Assembly (NCBI GenBank): GCA_016215605.1
Contig: JACRJB010000054.1
Coordinates: forward strand, 1-64,000
Reading direction: 5' to 3'
DNA: 64,000 nt
Source of the DNA: Rhodopseudomonas palustris
GTDB taxonomy: Bacteria; Pseudomonadota; Alphaproteobacteria; Rhizobiales; Xanthobacteraceae
Shown: positions 18,089 through 27,246 of the stretch, one piece after another
Layout of the letters: each line of letters opens with the position of its first letter
Numbering within the stretch: position 1 is the first letter of the stretch
Translations under genes and position numbers: made by a program
Notes under the pieces: model-generated
The model's input: the letters and a program-made list of their open reading frames with translations, nothing else
Told to the model about the DNA's origin: nothing
Database searches by the model: none

Positions 18089-19591
18089 TCAGCGCGTGTC
18101 CGCCGGAGCCGCCGCTTGTGCCGCGCGAGCCGCTTCCATCTCGTCGAGTTTGCGGTACAGCGTCGATCGGCCGATTTTGAGCCGTCGCGCCACTTCCGAC
18201 ATCTGGCCGCGATAATGCGAGATCGCGAAGCGGATGATCTCGCTTTCGAGTTCGTCCAGCGCGCGGACATCGCCGTCGCCATTCAGCATCGACAGCACAC
18301 CGTGGGTCGGCAGCGGAGCGATCGGCACTTCATTGGCTGCGACGAATTGCGCCGACGTCGGCGGCTCGAGGATCAGCGGTTCGCTGTCGGCTTCGCCGCC
18401 AGGCGCGGTCGGCGGCGCGCTCGCCAGCGGGAAATCGTCGACGCCGAGCTGGTCGCCGTCGCTCATCACCACGGCGCGGTACACCGCGTTCTCGAGCTGG
18501 CGGATATTGCCGGGCCAATCGAGCTGGGCGAGGCGGGCCATCGCTTCGCCGCTGATGCCGCCGATCGTGCGGTTTTCTTCGGCGCAGAACCGCACCAGAA
18601 AGTGCCGGAGCAGCGGCGGAATATCCTCTCGCCGCGCGCGCAGCGGCGGGACCGTCAGCGGCAGCACGTGCAGGCGATAAAACAGATCCTCGCGGAACTG
18701 GCCGGCCTTGACCCGGTCGAGCAGGCGGCGATTGGTCGCCGAGATGATGCGAACGTCGACTTTCAGCGGCTTGCGCCCGCCGACCGCCTCGACCGCGCCT
18801 TCCTGCAGCGCGCGCAGCAGCTTGACCTGCGCCGCCAGCGGCAATTCGCTGACCTCGTCGAGAAACAGCGTGCCGCCGGTGGCTTCGACGAACTTGCCCA
18901 TGTGGCGATCGGTGGCGCCGGTGAACGCGCCCTTCTCGTGGCCGAACAGGATCGACTCGACCAGATTGTCGGGGATCGCGCCGCAATTCACCGCGACGAA
19001 CGGCTTGGCGCGCCGCTCGCTGGAGCCGTGGATGGCGCGCGCGAACATTTCCTTGCCGACGCCGGATTCGCCCTCGATCAGGACCGGGATCGAGGAGCCC
19101 GCGGCCTTCTCGGCGGCGCGCAGCACGGCCGCCATCGCCTCGCTGCGGGTGATGATGTCGGCGAATGTCAGTCGGCCTTCGCGGCTGTGGCGGATGCGCT
19201 GCAGCTCGCCCTTCAGCGCGCTGGCGTTCAGCGCATTGCGCAACGACACCTGCAGCCGTTCGATGCCGACCGGCTTGACGACGAAGTCGTGCGCGCCGGC
19301 GCGCATCGCCGACACCACATTGTCGATGCCGCCATGCGCGGTCTGCACGATCACCGGAACGTTCAGCCCGGAGTCGCGGATCTTGCCGAGCACGCCCATA
19401 CCGTCGAGGCCGGGCATCACCAAATCGAGCACCACGGCGTCGATCGCCGCCGCATCCGGCGCGGTGAGCAGCGCGATCGCGGCATCGCCGCTATCCGCCA
19501 GCACGGCCTCGTAGCCGCACTTCAGCACCATGTTCTCGACCAGCCGGCGCTGCACCGGATCGTCGTCCGCGATCAGAATACGCTCAACCAT
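18089..19591 (-). CDS. NtrC-type sigma-54-dependent response regulator
   Basis: 500 aa. Receiver domain about 1-120 (IADDDPVQ acidic pocket, phospho-Asp in VVLDLVMPG, Lys in FVVKPVG). AAA+ domain about 145-390: Walker [15 protein letters not shown] sigma-54 contact loop intact, Walker [11 protein letters not shown]-finger region [11 protein letters not shown]-terminal Fis HTH ends ...[21 protein letters not shown]. It should activate RpoN-dependent promoters when phosphorylated. No histidine kinase is adjacent, so it is an orphan here. Targets unknown. Confidence 0.95.
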   Translation of the reverse strand: MVERILIADDDPVQRRLVENMVLKCGYEAVLADSGDAAIALLTAPDAAAIDAVVLDLVMPGLDGMGVLGKIRDSGLNVPVIVQTAHGGIDNVVSAMRAGAHDFVVKPVGIERLQVSLRNALNASALKGELQRIRHSREGRLTFADIITRSEAMAAVLRAAEKAAGSSIPVLIEGESGVGKEMFARAIHGSSERRAKPFVAVNCGAIPDNLVESILFGHEKGAFTGATDRHMGKFVEATGGTLFLDEVSELPLAAQVKLLRALQEGAVEAVGGRKPLKVDVRIISATNRRLLDRVKAGQFREDLFYRLHVLPLTVPPLRARREDIPPLLRHFLVRFCAEENRTIGGISGEAMARLAQLDWPGNIRQLENAVYRAVVMSDGDQLGVDDFPLASAPPTAPGGEADSEPLILEPPTSAQFVAANEVPIAPLPTHGVLSMLNGDGDVRALDELESEIIRFAISHYRGQMSEVARRLKIGRSTLYRKLDEMEAARAAQAAAPADTR

Positions 19592-19652
19592 TCCGCTCTC
19601 AAGCCTGGAGTGTCCCGAATTGGTGCACCATGGGCGTCAAAGCGTTAATGGT

Positions 19653-20303
19653 TCATGAAAGTGTCGAAAGCATTGCGAAGGCGTGCGGCCAAATTTCCAG
19701 TACGCCGCGATAGATCATATCGAACGCCACATAGAGAATGATGGCGAGGCCGACATAGGCGATCCAGCGATGCTTCTGCAGCAGCTTGGCGATGAAGCTC
19801 GCAGCCAGACCCATCAGCGCAATCGACAGGCCGAGGCCGAAGATCAGGATGATCGGGTGTTCGCGCGCGGCGCCGGCCACGGCGAGCACGTTGTCGAGCG
19901 ACATCGACACGTCGGCGAGCGTGATCTGCCACACCGCCTGGCCGAGCGTCTTGGTCGGCGGGCCCTCGATCTCCGCGCCGTCTTCGTCCAGTTGCTGCGG
20001 CTGATGGCTCCGCAGTTCGCGCCACATCTTCCAGCACACCCACAGCAGCAGCACGCCGCCGGCCAGCAGCAGGCCGAGGATCTGCAGCAGCTGCACGGTG
20101 ACGCTGGCGAAGGCGATGCGCAACACGGTGGCGGCGATGATGCCGATCAGGATCGCCTTGCCGCGCTGTTCCTTCGGCAGGCCGGCGGCCGCGAGACCGA
20201 TCACCACGGCGTTGTCGCCGGCCAGCACCAGGTCGATCATGATGACCTGGGCCAGTGCGGCCAGGCCTTCGGGCGTAAAGACGGCGAGAAGTTCGTTCAT
20301 CAT
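19653..20303 (-). CDS. TerC-family integral membrane protein (YjbE-like)
   Basis: 216 aa with 6-7 membrane helices and the TerC metal-site segments MIDLVLAGDNAVVIGLAA and TLADVSMSLDNVLAVAG (two conserved DN pairs). TerC-family proteins are linked to manganese or other metal efflux and metallation of exported enzymes. Two ATGs, at 20303 and 20300, follow GGAGAGG; the second has better spacing. The leader is highly structured and can pair with the ribosome-binding site. Confidence 0.92.
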   Translation of the reverse strand: MMNELLAVFTPEGLAALAQVIMIDLVLAGDNAVVIGLAAAGLPKEQRGKAILIGIIAATVLRIAFASVTVQLLQILGLLLAGGVLLLWVCWKMWRELRSHQPQQLDEDGAEIEGPPTKTLGQAVWQITLADVSMSLDNVLAVAGAAREHPIILIFGLGLSIALMGLAASFIAKLLQKHRWIAYVGLAIILYVAFDMIYRGVLEIWPHAFAMLSTLS

Positions 20304-20406
20304 CGGGCCTCTCCGTGAGCGTCCAGTCCGACATCACAGTTCGTACGAACTGCCAGAGGGGCCCGGTCCTTGGACGTCTTGCTGTGATCGGACGACAGCG
20401 TCCGAT
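20304..20406 (-). promoter_or_regulatory. Structured leader of the terC gene
   Basis: On the minus strand: a hairpin (ATCGGACG/CGTCCGAT, 20387-20406), a 16-nt perfect palindrome CAGTTCGTACGAACTG (20337-20352), and GGGCCCCTCT (about 20356-20365) complementary to AGAGGCCCG over the SD. A CGTCCA/TGGACG pairing crosses the SD-sequestering one, as in switching or pseudoknotted leaders. Confidence 0.5.
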
Positions 20407-20418
20407 CGGTTCATCGAC

Positions 20419-20718
20419 TTACTCGGTTTGATCGGATCGCGGCACGAGACGCACCAGCTGATCCGGATCGATCATGATCGAGACTGCAACACCGGCATAG
20501 ACCAGCAGCCCGGCGGCATCGAGCCAGGTCGCGCTTCGCGGCCGGTCGCGCAACAGGATTCCGATCAGCGCGACGCCGGCCGCGGCGGCAAGCAGTACCG
20601 TCGCCACCGCAGGAGCCAGCGCGTCCGGCGCGACCACCGCGCGCAGCCCCAGCGTAACCGCGAGCAGCGCAAGCAGGCCGGCGGCGACTTGAAGCTTCCC
20701 GCGATCTGCGCTGGACAT
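20419..20718 (-). CDS. Small three-helix membrane protein
   Basis: 99 aa from ATG 20718 (MSSADRGKLQVAAG, SD GAGGA); an ATG at 20742 would add eight residues. Three hydrophobic helices: VAAGLLALLAVTLGL, ALAPAVATVLLAAAAGVALI and AAGLLVYAGVAVSIM. No family recognised. It is upstream of terC on the same strand with 115 nt between, so readthrough into the terC leader is possible. Confidence 0.6.
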   Translation of the reverse strand: MSSADRGKLQVAAGLLALLAVTLGLRAVVAPDALAPAVATVLLAAAAGVALIGILLRDRPRSATWLDAAGLLVYAGVAVSIMIDPDQLVRLVPRSDQTE

Positions 20719-20954
20719 GCATTCCTCGACTGAAGTCCTCATGTCGTAGTGACGGCGGTGGTTGCGATCAAGTGACGCGGGATGCCGCGAGGGCGCGCCG
20801 CCTTGTCGCAGGGAGAACACGAATCGCGGTCATGTCTCCACAGGGAACCCGCCGGACCGCGCGCCGGAGTTGTGCCTTGAAAGAGGCGCTTGCGAAGGCC
20901 ACGTGTCAGCTAGTAGCGTTTTGCAACGCAATTGACGTCCTTCCGAAGGTTTAC

Positions 20955-22856
20955 ATGCCGAAATCAGCCACCTCCCGCGCCGCCAAGACGTCCCGTGCCG
21001 TGAAGACGTCCCGCAAGCCCTCATCGAGCAAACCGGCGCCCGCCAAGCCGGCCAAGAAGGCCGCGGCGATGACTCGAAAGCCGGCCAAACTGCCGGAATG
21101 GAATCTGGCGGATCTGTATCCGGCGATCGATGCCCCGGAAGTGGCCGCCGATCTCGACCGGCTGGATGCCGAGTGCGCGTCGTTCGAAGCCGACTTCAAG
21201 GGCAGGCTCGCCGAGGAAGCCGCCAAGGACAGCGGCGGCGCCTGGCTCGCCAGCGCGGTGAAGCGCTACGAGGCGATCGAGGATCTCGCCGGCCGGCTCG
21301 GCTCCTATGCCGGCCTCGTTCATGCCGGCGACAGCGTCGATCCGGTGAAGTCGAAATTCTATGGCGACGTGTCGGAGCGGCTGACGGCGGCCTCGGTGCA
21401 CCTGCTGTTCTTCACGCTCGAACTCAACCGCGTTGATGACGCCGTGCTGGAGCGAGCGATGCAGACGCCGGAGCTCGGCCACTATCGGCCGTGGATCGAG
21501 GATCTGCGCAAGGACAAGCCGTATCAGTTGGAAGATCGCGTCGAGCAGCTGTTCCACGAGAAGTCGCAGACCGGCTACGGCGCCTTCAACCGGCTGTTCG
21601 ACCAGACCATCTCCGGGCTGCGCTTCAAGCTCGGCGGCAAGGAGCTGGCGATCGAGCCGACGCTGAATTTGCTGCAGGACCGCACGCCGGCCAAGCGCAA
21701 GGCCGCCGCCGACGCGCTGGCCAAGACCTTCAAGGCCAACGAGCGCACCTTCGCGCTGATCACCAACACGCTCGCCAAGGACAAGGAAATCTCCGATCGC
21801 TGGCGCGGTTTCGAGGACGTCGCCGACTCGCGGCATCTCAACAACCGCGTCGAGCGCGAAGTCGTCGATGCGCTGGTCGCATCGGTGCGCGGCGCCTATC
21901 CGAAACTGTCGCATCGCTACTACAAGCTGAAGGCCGGCTGGTTCGGCAAGAAGAAGCTGCCGCATTGGGACCGCAACGCGCCGCTGCCGTTCGCCGCCAC
22001 CGGCAGCATCGCCTGGCCCGAGGCGCGTAACATGGTGCTGACCGCCTACAACGCGTTCTCGCCGGAAATGGCGCGGATCGCCGAGCGGTTCTTCACCGAT
22101 CGCTGGATTGATGCGCCGGTGCGGCCCGGCAAGGCGCCGGGCGCGTTCTCGCATCCGACCACGCCCTCGGCGCATCCCTATGTGCTGATGAACTACCAGG
22201 GCAAGCCGCGCGACGTGATGACGCTCGCTCACGAACTCGGCCATGGCGTGCACCAGGTGCTCGCCGCCGGCAACGGCGCGCTGATGGCGCCGACGCCGCT
22301 GACGCTGGCCGAAACCGCCAGCGTGTTCGGCGAGATGCTGACCTTCCGCCGGCTGCTCGCGCAGACCAAGAACGCCAAGCAGCGCCAGGCGCTGCTCGCC
22401 GGCAAGGTCGAGGACATGATCAACACGGTGGTCCGGCAGATCGCGTTCTATTCGTTCGAGCGCGCGATCCACACCGAGCGCCGCAGCGGCGAACTCACGG
22501 CGCAGCGGATCGGCGAGATCTGGCTGAGCGTGCAGAGCGAAAGCCTGGGGCCGGCGATCGAGATCAAGCCGGGCTACGAGAGCTTCTGGATGTACATCCC
22601 GCACTTCATCCATTCGCCGTTCTACGTCTACGCCTATGCGTTCGGCGACTGCCTGGTGAACTCGCTCTACGCGGTCTACGAGCACGCCCAGGAAGGCTTC
22701 GCCGAGCGCTATTTGGCGATGCTCTCGGCCGGCGGCACCAAGCACTATTCCGAACTGCTGAAGCCGTTCGGCCTCGACGCCAAGGACCCGGCGTTCTGGG
22801 ACGGCGGCCTGTCGGTGATCGCCGGGATGATCGACGAGCTGGAGGCGATGGGGTAG
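20955..22856 (+). CDS. M3-family oligoendopeptidase (PepF-like)
   Basis: 633 aa. Zinc motif HELGH in MTLAHELGHGVHQ near residue 425, with the downstream Glu in TLAETASVFGEML, as in M3 peptidases that cleave cytoplasmic oligopeptides. The first 38 residues are a Lys/Ser/Ala/Pro-rich extension; translation could instead begin at MTRKPAKLPEW (21069). ATG 20955 has SD GAAGG. The length matches M3B clade PepF plus this extension. Confidence 0.93.
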   Translation: MPKSATSRAAKTSRAVKTSRKPSSSKPAPAKPAKKAAAMTRKPAKLPEWNLADLYPAIDAPEVAADLDRLDAECASFEADFKGRLAEEAAKDSGGAWLASAVKRYEAIEDLAGRLGSYAGLVHAGDSVDPVKSKFYGDVSERLTAASVHLLFFTLELNRVDDAVLERAMQTPELGHYRPWIEDLRKDKPYQLEDRVEQLFHEKSQTGYGAFNRLFDQTISGLRFKLGGKELAIEPTLNLLQDRTPAKRKAAADALAKTFKANERTFALITNTLAKDKEISDRWRGFEDVADSRHLNNRVEREVVDALVASVRGAYPKLSHRYYKLKAGWFGKKKLPHWDRNAPLPFAATGSIAWPEARNMVLTAYNAFSPEMARIAERFFTDRWIDAPVRPGKAPGAFSHPTTPSAHPYVLMNYQGKPRDVMTLAHELGHGVHQVLAAGNGALMAPTPLTLAETASVFGEMLTFRRLLAQTKNAKQRQALLAGKVEDMINTVVRQIAFYSFERAIHTERRSGELTAQRIGEIWLSVQSESLGPAIEIKPGYESFWMYIPHFIHSPFYVYAYAFGDCLVNSLYAVYEHAQEGFAERYLAMLSAGGTKHYSELLKPFGLDAKDPAFWDGGLSVIAGMIDELEAMG

Positions 22857-22878
22857 GGTACGTCCCGTACAACACTTG

Positions 22879-22907
22879 TTGAACGTCAAATTAGGGCATG
22901 TTATACA
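22879..22907 (+). promoter_or_regulatory. Promoter of the AbrB/Doc toxin-antitoxin operon
   Basis: TTGAAC at 22879-22884, a 17-nt spacer and TATACA at 22902-22907. The -10 overlaps the palindrome at 22897-22920, as expected for autorepression. Confidence 0.7.
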
Positions 22908-22920
22908 GATGTATAACGTG
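22897..22920. promoter_or_regulatory. Palindromic operator of the AbrB/Doc operon
   Basis: CATGTTATAC-AGAT-GTATAACGTG: 10-bp arms with one mismatch, overlapping the -10 hexamer and 67 nt upstream of the antitoxin start. The location and symmetry suit an antitoxin-toxin autoregulatory site. Confidence 0.6.
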
Positions 22921-22986
22921 TCCTGATGCTTTTCAGATGAGGCTTGGACCTTATCTGCGCAATTGTGCGCACCTCGGAGGCTCATC

Positions 22987-23211
22987 ATGAAAATCGAGAT
23001 CAAGAAGATCGGCAATTCCGATGGTCTGTTGCTGCCGAAAGAACTGATGCAGAGGCTCGATCTGAAGCGCGGCCAGGAACTGCACATCACAGAGCTTGCC
23101 GGAGGCGGCTTCCAGGCGATGCCCTACGACCCCGACTTCGAGCGGACGATGGAGATCGCCGACGAGGTGATGGAAAAATACAAGGACACGCTCGCCGCCC
23201 TTGCTAAATGA
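22987..23211 (+). CDS. AbrB/MazE-type antitoxin
   Basis: 74 aa. The N-terminal swapped-hairpin AbrB fold (MKIEIKKIGNSDGLLLPKEL, LDLKRGQELHITEL) binds DNA. The C-terminal tail (FERTMEIADEVMEKYKDTLA) is the likely toxin-neutralising segment. Good SD (GGAGG) before ATG 22987. It lies 12 nt upstream of the Doc toxin and probably represses its own promoter through the palindrome at 22897-22920. Confidence 0.9.
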   Translation: MKIEIKKIGNSDGLLLPKELMQRLDLKRGQELHITELAGGGFQAMPYDPDFERTMEIADEVMEKYKDTLAALAK

Positions 23212-23223
23212 TCGGAAGTCCGG

Positions 23224-23616
23224 ATGGGTGAGCCCGTTGAACCGCTGTGGATCGCCCACGAGCAGGCCATCGCCATGCACGCCCGCCAGCTGCGTCGCTT
23301 CGGCGGAGCGCCGGGCTTGCGGGACGAGGGAATGCTGCGTTCGGCGCTTGAGCGCCCGATCAACAAATGGCGCTACGAGCCCTCTGATCTCGCCGAGCTG
23401 GCGGCCGCTTACACCTTCGGTCTTGCGAAAAATCATGCTTTCGTCGACGGCAACAAGCGGATCGCCTTCATGGCGATGGTCGTCTTCCTGATCAAGAACG
23501 GCATTGCTTTTGATCCCGCTCCTGCTCATGCCACCTCGATCATCATCTCCCTCGCCGCGGGCGAGGTTAGTGAGGCGAGCTTGACCCGCTGGATCAGGGA
23601 CAACTGGCCGGCTTAG
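23224..23616 (+). CDS. Doc-family (Fic fold) toxin
   Basis: 130 aa. The Doc/Fic active motif is intact as HAFVDGNKRIAF (HxFx-D-GNKR) near residue 75. In phage P1, Doc phosphorylates EF-Tu and stops translation. N-terminal residues PLWIAHEQAIAMHARQLRRF match the Doc family. It follows its AbrB-type antitoxin. Confidence 0.92.
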   Translation: MGEPVEPLWIAHEQAIAMHARQLRRFGGAPGLRDEGMLRSALERPINKWRYEPSDLAELAAAYTFGLAKNHAFVDGNKRIAFMAMVVFLIKNGIAFDPAPAHATSIIISLAAGEVSEASLTRWIRDNWPA

Positions 23617-23964
23617 AATTTTTCAAGCGAAGCGGCAGCTTGGCCGGTCGCGAACCCGCCGTTCAGGAGCTGGCGCCAATCGCCCGGCCTTGGTCTGATC
23701 ACCACATCAGCCGCTTCAGTGTGCACTGCGCAAATTCGGTGGACGAACCGCAGAGCGGAATAATCGCCGCAGTTTGTTGCAAGCGCCTCCGAAGTGCTTG
23801 TCGTATTGACCAGTTAAGATCACACTGCATCGTCGCGGGGACGACGGCCGAGCTGATTTGGAATGATCCAAACTGGTTAGGTGCGTGCGGTGCAGCGCCG
23901 TTGCCCTCGCATTGGGATTGCGCTAATGGCACAGCACTTTCACGAAAATCGCTCGGAGAAGACG
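23617..23964. other. Intergenic region upstream of the transhydrogenase cluster
   Basis: About 350 nt without a gene. It contains a perfect inverted repeat TTTGGA-ATGA-TCCAAA at 23857-23872, about 95 nt upstream of the CoxIV-like gene, a candidate operator. No clear sigma-70 promoter found. Confidence 0.4.
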
Positions 23965-24117
23965 ATGGCTGAGAAACACGACCTTGCCTACACCACCGCT
24001 TCGGGCAACGACTACGCTGCCCACGAGCAAACCTATGAAGGTTTCATCAAGCTGGTGAAGTATGGCTCGGCGGCCGTGATCGCGATCGTCGCCTTGATGG
24101 CGATCTTCCTGACCTGA
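23965..24117 (+). CDS. aa3-type cytochrome c oxidase subunit IV-like peptide
   Basis: 50 aa: a soluble N-terminus (MAEKHDLAYTTASGNDYAAH) and one C-terminal membrane helix (SAAVIAIVALMAIFLT). This matches the bacterial aa3 CoxIV family, a single-helix peptide found on some aa3 oxidases. It is not near cox genes but 78 nt upstream of pntAA, so it may be made with, or even serve, the transhydrogenase. SD GGAGAAG is present. Confidence 0.85.
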   Translation: MAEKHDLAYTTASGNDYAAHEQTYEGFIKLVKYGSAAVIAIVALMAIFLT

Positions 24118-24195
24118 CTTCGACCTGAGTGCATCGCCGGAAAGCGGTGTCGAGACTGATAGCTCACGCGCGCGCCAGGCGCCGCAGGAGGCTCC

Positions 24196-25320
24196 ATGAA
24201 AATTGCTGTTGCCAAAGAACTCGATGCTTCTGAACCGCGCGTCGCGGCGACGCCCGACTCGGTGAAGAAGCTGAAGGCGCTGGGTGCCGACGTCGTGGTC
24301 GAACCGGGTGCCGGCATCAAGTCCGGCCTGCTGGACGCCGAGTTCGCCGCCGTCGGCGCCACCGTCAGCGCGGATGCGCTGAAGGATGCCGACATCGTTC
24401 TGAAAGTGAAGCGTCCGGAAGCCTCCGAGCTCGCCGCCTACAAGCGCGGCGCGCTGGTGATGGCGATCATGGATCCCTACGGCAACGACGCCGCGCTGAA
24501 GAGCATGGCGGACGCCGGCGTCACCGCCTTCGCGATGGAGCTGATGCCCCGCATCACCCGTGCCCAGGTGATGGACGTGCTGTCGAGCCAGGCCAACCTC
24601 GCCGGCTATCGCGCGGTGATCGACGCCGCCGAGCAGTTCGGCCGGGTGTTCCCGATGATGATGACCGCGGCCGGCACCGTGCCCGCCGCCAAGGTGTTCA
24701 TCATGGGCGTCGGCGTCGCCGGCCTGCAGGCGATCGCGACCGCGCGCCGGCTCGGCGCCATCGTCACTGCGACCGACGTCCGTCCCGCCACCAAGGAGCA
24801 GGTCGAGAGCTTGGGCGCCAAGTTCCTCGCGGTCGAGGACGAGGAGTTCAAGAACGCGCAGACCGCTGGCGGCTACGCCAAGGAAATGTCGAAAGAGTAT
24901 CAGGCCAAACAGGCCGCGCTGACTGCCGAGCACATCAAGAAGCAGGACATCGTCATCACCACCGCGCTGATCCCGGGCCGGCCCGCGCCGCGCCTCGTCA
25001 CCGCCGAGATGGTGAAGTCGATGAAGCCGGGCTCGGTGCTGGTCGATCTCGCGGTCGAGCGCGGCGGCAACGTCGAGGGTGCGAGGCCGGGCGAAGTCGT
25101 CGAGATCGACGGCGTCAAGATCGTCGGTTTCACCAACGTCGCCGGCCGCGTCGCCGCGTCGGCGTCGAGCCTGTATGCGCGCAATCTGGTCAGCTTCATC
25201 GAGACGCTGGTCAACAAGGACAGCAAGGCGCTGGCGGTGAATTGGGACGACGACCTGGTCAAGGCCACCGCGCTGACGCGCGACGGCGCCGTCGTTCACC
25301 CGAACTTCCAGCCGAAGTAA
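24196..25320 (+). CDS. pntAA: NAD(P) transhydrogenase alpha subunit, domain I
   Basis: 374 aa, the NAD(H)-binding component of the proton-translocating transhydrogenase (NADH + NADP+ + H+ out <-> NAD+ + NADPH + H+ in). The Rossmann segment is VFIMGVGVAGLQAIATARRL with TDVRP following. The mobile loop lies around ALTAEHIKKQDIVITTALIP. It ends before any membrane segment, the split three-gene form seen in Rhodospirillum. SD GCAGGAGG. Confidence 0.97.
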   Translation: MKIAVAKELDASEPRVAATPDSVKKLKALGADVVVEPGAGIKSGLLDAEFAAVGATVSADALKDADIVLKVKRPEASELAAYKRGALVMAIMDPYGNDAALKSMADAGVTAFAMELMPRITRAQVMDVLSSQANLAGYRAVIDAAEQFGRVFPMMMTAAGTVPAAKVFIMGVGVAGLQAIATARRLGAIVTATDVRPATKEQVESLGAKFLAVEDEEFKNAQTAGGYAKEMSKEYQAKQAALTAEHIKKQDIVITTALIPGRPAPRLVTAEMVKSMKPGSVLVDLAVERGGNVEGARPGEVVEIDGVKIVGFTNVAGRVAASASSLYARNLVSFIETLVNKDSKALAVNWDDDLVKATALTRDGAVVHPNFQPK

Positions 25321-25332
25321 AGGAAAGCCGCC

Positions 25333-25656
25333 ATGGAGCATGTCGTGCAGGCCGTCGATCCGTTCGTGTTTCGGCTGTCGATTTTCGTTCTGGCCGTGTT
25401 CGTCGGCTATTTCGTGGTGTGGGCGGTGACGCCTGCGCTGCATACCCCGCTGATGTCGGTCACCAACGCGATCTCCTCGGTGATCGTGGTCGGCGCGCTG
25501 CTCGCGGTCGGCGTGTCGCTGGTCGGCAGTGACAACGGGCCGCTGTGGGCGCGCGGCTTCGGTTTCGTCGCGCTGATCTTCGCGTGTATCAACATCTTCG
25601 GCGGGTTCCTTGTCACCCAGCGCATGCTGGCGATGTACAAGAAGAAGCAGAAGTGA
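25333..25656 (+). CDS. pntAB: NAD(P) transhydrogenase alpha subunit, membrane part
   Basis: 107 aa with three to four hydrophobic helices ([53 protein letters not shown]). It supplies part of the proton channel with PntB. It starts 12 nt after pntAA, with SD AGGAAAG. Confidence 0.97.
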   Translation: MEHVVQAVDPFVFRLSIFVLAVFVGYFVVWAVTPALHTPLMSVTNAISSVIVVGALLAVGVSLVGSDNGPLWARGFGFVALIFACINIFGGFLVTQRMLAMYKKKQK

Positions 25657-25669
25657 GTAGGGGCCGTCG

Positions 25670-27073
25670 ATGAACGCCAATCTTTCCGCACTTCTGTATC
25701 TGATCGCAGGCGTCCTGTTCATTCTGTCGCTGCGCGGTCTGTCGTCGCCGGCCACCAGCCGTCAGGGCAACCTGATGGGCATGACCGGCATGGGGATCGC
25801 GGTCCTCACCACGCTGGCGGGCCATCCGCCGGCCGACTTCCTCGGCTGGGTGCTGGTGCTGCTCGGCATCGCCATCGGCGGCGGCATCGGCGCGGTGATC
25901 GCCAAGCGCGTGCCGATGACCTCGATGCCCGAACTGGTCGCCGCCTTCCACTCGCTGGTCGGCATGGCGGCGGTGCTGGTCGCCGCCGGCGCGTTCTACG
26001 CGCCCGCCGCGTTCGACATCGGCGTCCCCGGCAACATCCACGGCTCCAGCCTGGTTGAAATGTCGCTCGGCGTCGCGATCGGCGCGCTGACCTTCACCGG
26101 CTCGGTGATCGCGTTCCTCAAGCTGTCGGGCCGCATGTCCGGCGCGCCCATCATCCTGCCGGCGCGTCATGCGGTGAACATCGCGCTCGGCGTCATCATG
26201 CTGGTGTCGATCATCGTGCTGGTGATCACCGGTCATGAATACGCGTTCTGGGTGATCACCGCCGTCGCGCTGCTGCTCGGCATCCTGATCATCATCCCGA
26301 TCGGCGGCGCCGACATGCCGGTCGTGATCTCGATGCTGAACTCGTATTCGGGCTGGGCCGCGGCCGGCATCGGCTTCACGCTGGGCAACTCGGCGCTGAT
26401 CATCACCGGCGCGCTGGTCGGCTCCTCGGGCGCGATCCTGTCCTACATCATGTGCAAGGGCATGAACCGCTCCTTCATCTCGGTGATCCTCGGCGGCTTC
26501 GGCGGCGAGACTGCCGCTGCCGCCGGCGGCGGCGGCGAACAGCGCCCGGCCAAGCTCGGCTCGGCGGACGACGCCGCCTTCATCATGAAGAACGCCCAGA
26601 AGGTCATCATCGTGCCGGGCTACGGCATGGCGGTGGCACAGGCCCAGCACGCGCTGCGTGAAATGGCCGACACGCTGAAGAAGGAAGGCGTCGAGGTGAA
26701 GTACGCGATTCATCCGGTCGCCGGCCGTATGCCGGGCCACATGAACGTGCTGCTCGCCGAAGCCAACGTGCCGTACGACGAGGTGTTCGAGCTCGAGGAC
26801 ATCAACTCCGAGTTCGCGCAGTCGGACGTCGCCTTCGTGATCGGCGCCAACGACGTCACCAACCCGGCGGCCGAAGAGGATCCGTCCTCGCCGATCTACG
26901 GCATGCCGGTGCTGCAGGTCTGGAAGGCCGGGACCGTGATGTTCATCAAGCGCTCGCTCGCGTCCGGCTACGCCGGCATCGACAACCCGCTGTTCTATCG
27001 CGACAACACGATGATGCTGCTCGGCGACGCCAAGAAGATGACCGAAAACATCGTCAAGGCGATGAATCACTGA
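25670..27073 (+). CDS. pntB: NAD(P) transhydrogenase beta subunit
   Basis: 467 aa. The N-terminal two thirds form eight or nine membrane helices. The C-terminal domain III binds NADP(H): VIIVPGYGMAVAQAQHALRE, GRMPGHMNVLLAEANVPYDE, VIGANDVTNPAA and the phosphate-binding KRS in FIKRSLASGYAG. Last gene of the operon, followed by a strong terminator. Confidence 0.97.
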   Translation: MNANLSALLYLIAGVLFILSLRGLSSPATSRQGNLMGMTGMGIAVLTTLAGHPPADFLGWVLVLLGIAIGGGIGAVIAKRVPMTSMPELVAAFHSLVGMAAVLVAAGAFYAPAAFDIGVPGNIHGSSLVEMSLGVAIGALTFTGSVIAFLKLSGRMSGAPIILPARHAVNIALGVIMLVSIIVLVITGHEYAFWVITAVALLLGILIIIPIGGADMPVVISMLNSYSGWAAAGIGFTLGNSALIITGALVGSSGAILSYIMCKGMNRSFISVILGGFGGETAAAAGGGGEQRPAKLGSADDAAFIMKNAQKVIIVPGYGMAVAQAQHALREMADTLKKEGVEVKYAIHPVAGRMPGHMNVLLAEANVPYDEVFELEDINSEFAQSDVAFVIGANDVTNPAAEEDPSSPIYGMPVLQVWKAGTVMFIKRSLASGYAGIDNPLFYRDNTMMLLGDAKKMTENIVKAMNH

Positions 27074-27096
27074 CGCTTCGACGTCTCGAATGACGA

Positions 27097-27125
27097 ACGC
27101 CCGGCCGCAAGGCCGGGCGTTTTTG
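27097..27125 (+). terminator. Terminator of the pnt operon
   Basis: Stem CGCCCGGC/GCCGGGCG with loop CGCAAG, followed by TTTTT, 25 nt after pntB. A classical rho-independent terminator. Confidence 0.92.
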
Positions 27126-27150
27126 CTTCAGGCGAAGAAAAACGCTTCAG

Positions 27151-27235
27151 CCGTCATTGCGAGCGAAGTGAAGCAATCCAGCTCGGTGCACGCAGCCCCT
27201 GGATTGCTTCGTCGCTTCGCTCCTCCCAATGACGG
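27151..27235. repeat. Palindromic repeat, family A (copy 2)
   Basis: Ends CCGTCATTGCGAGCGAAG and CCAATGACGG, with AAGCAATCCAG / TGGATTGCTTCG inside. It lies between the convergent pntB and VOC genes. Confidence 0.8.
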
Positions 27236-27246
27236 AGAAGGCGGCT

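Noticed and set aside
20304-20406. yybP-ykoY manganese riboswitch upstream of terC
   Set aside because: An AGCAAGAC stretch resembles part of the motif, but the GGGGAG core and correct helix order are missing; the upstream sequence is the coding end of another gene.
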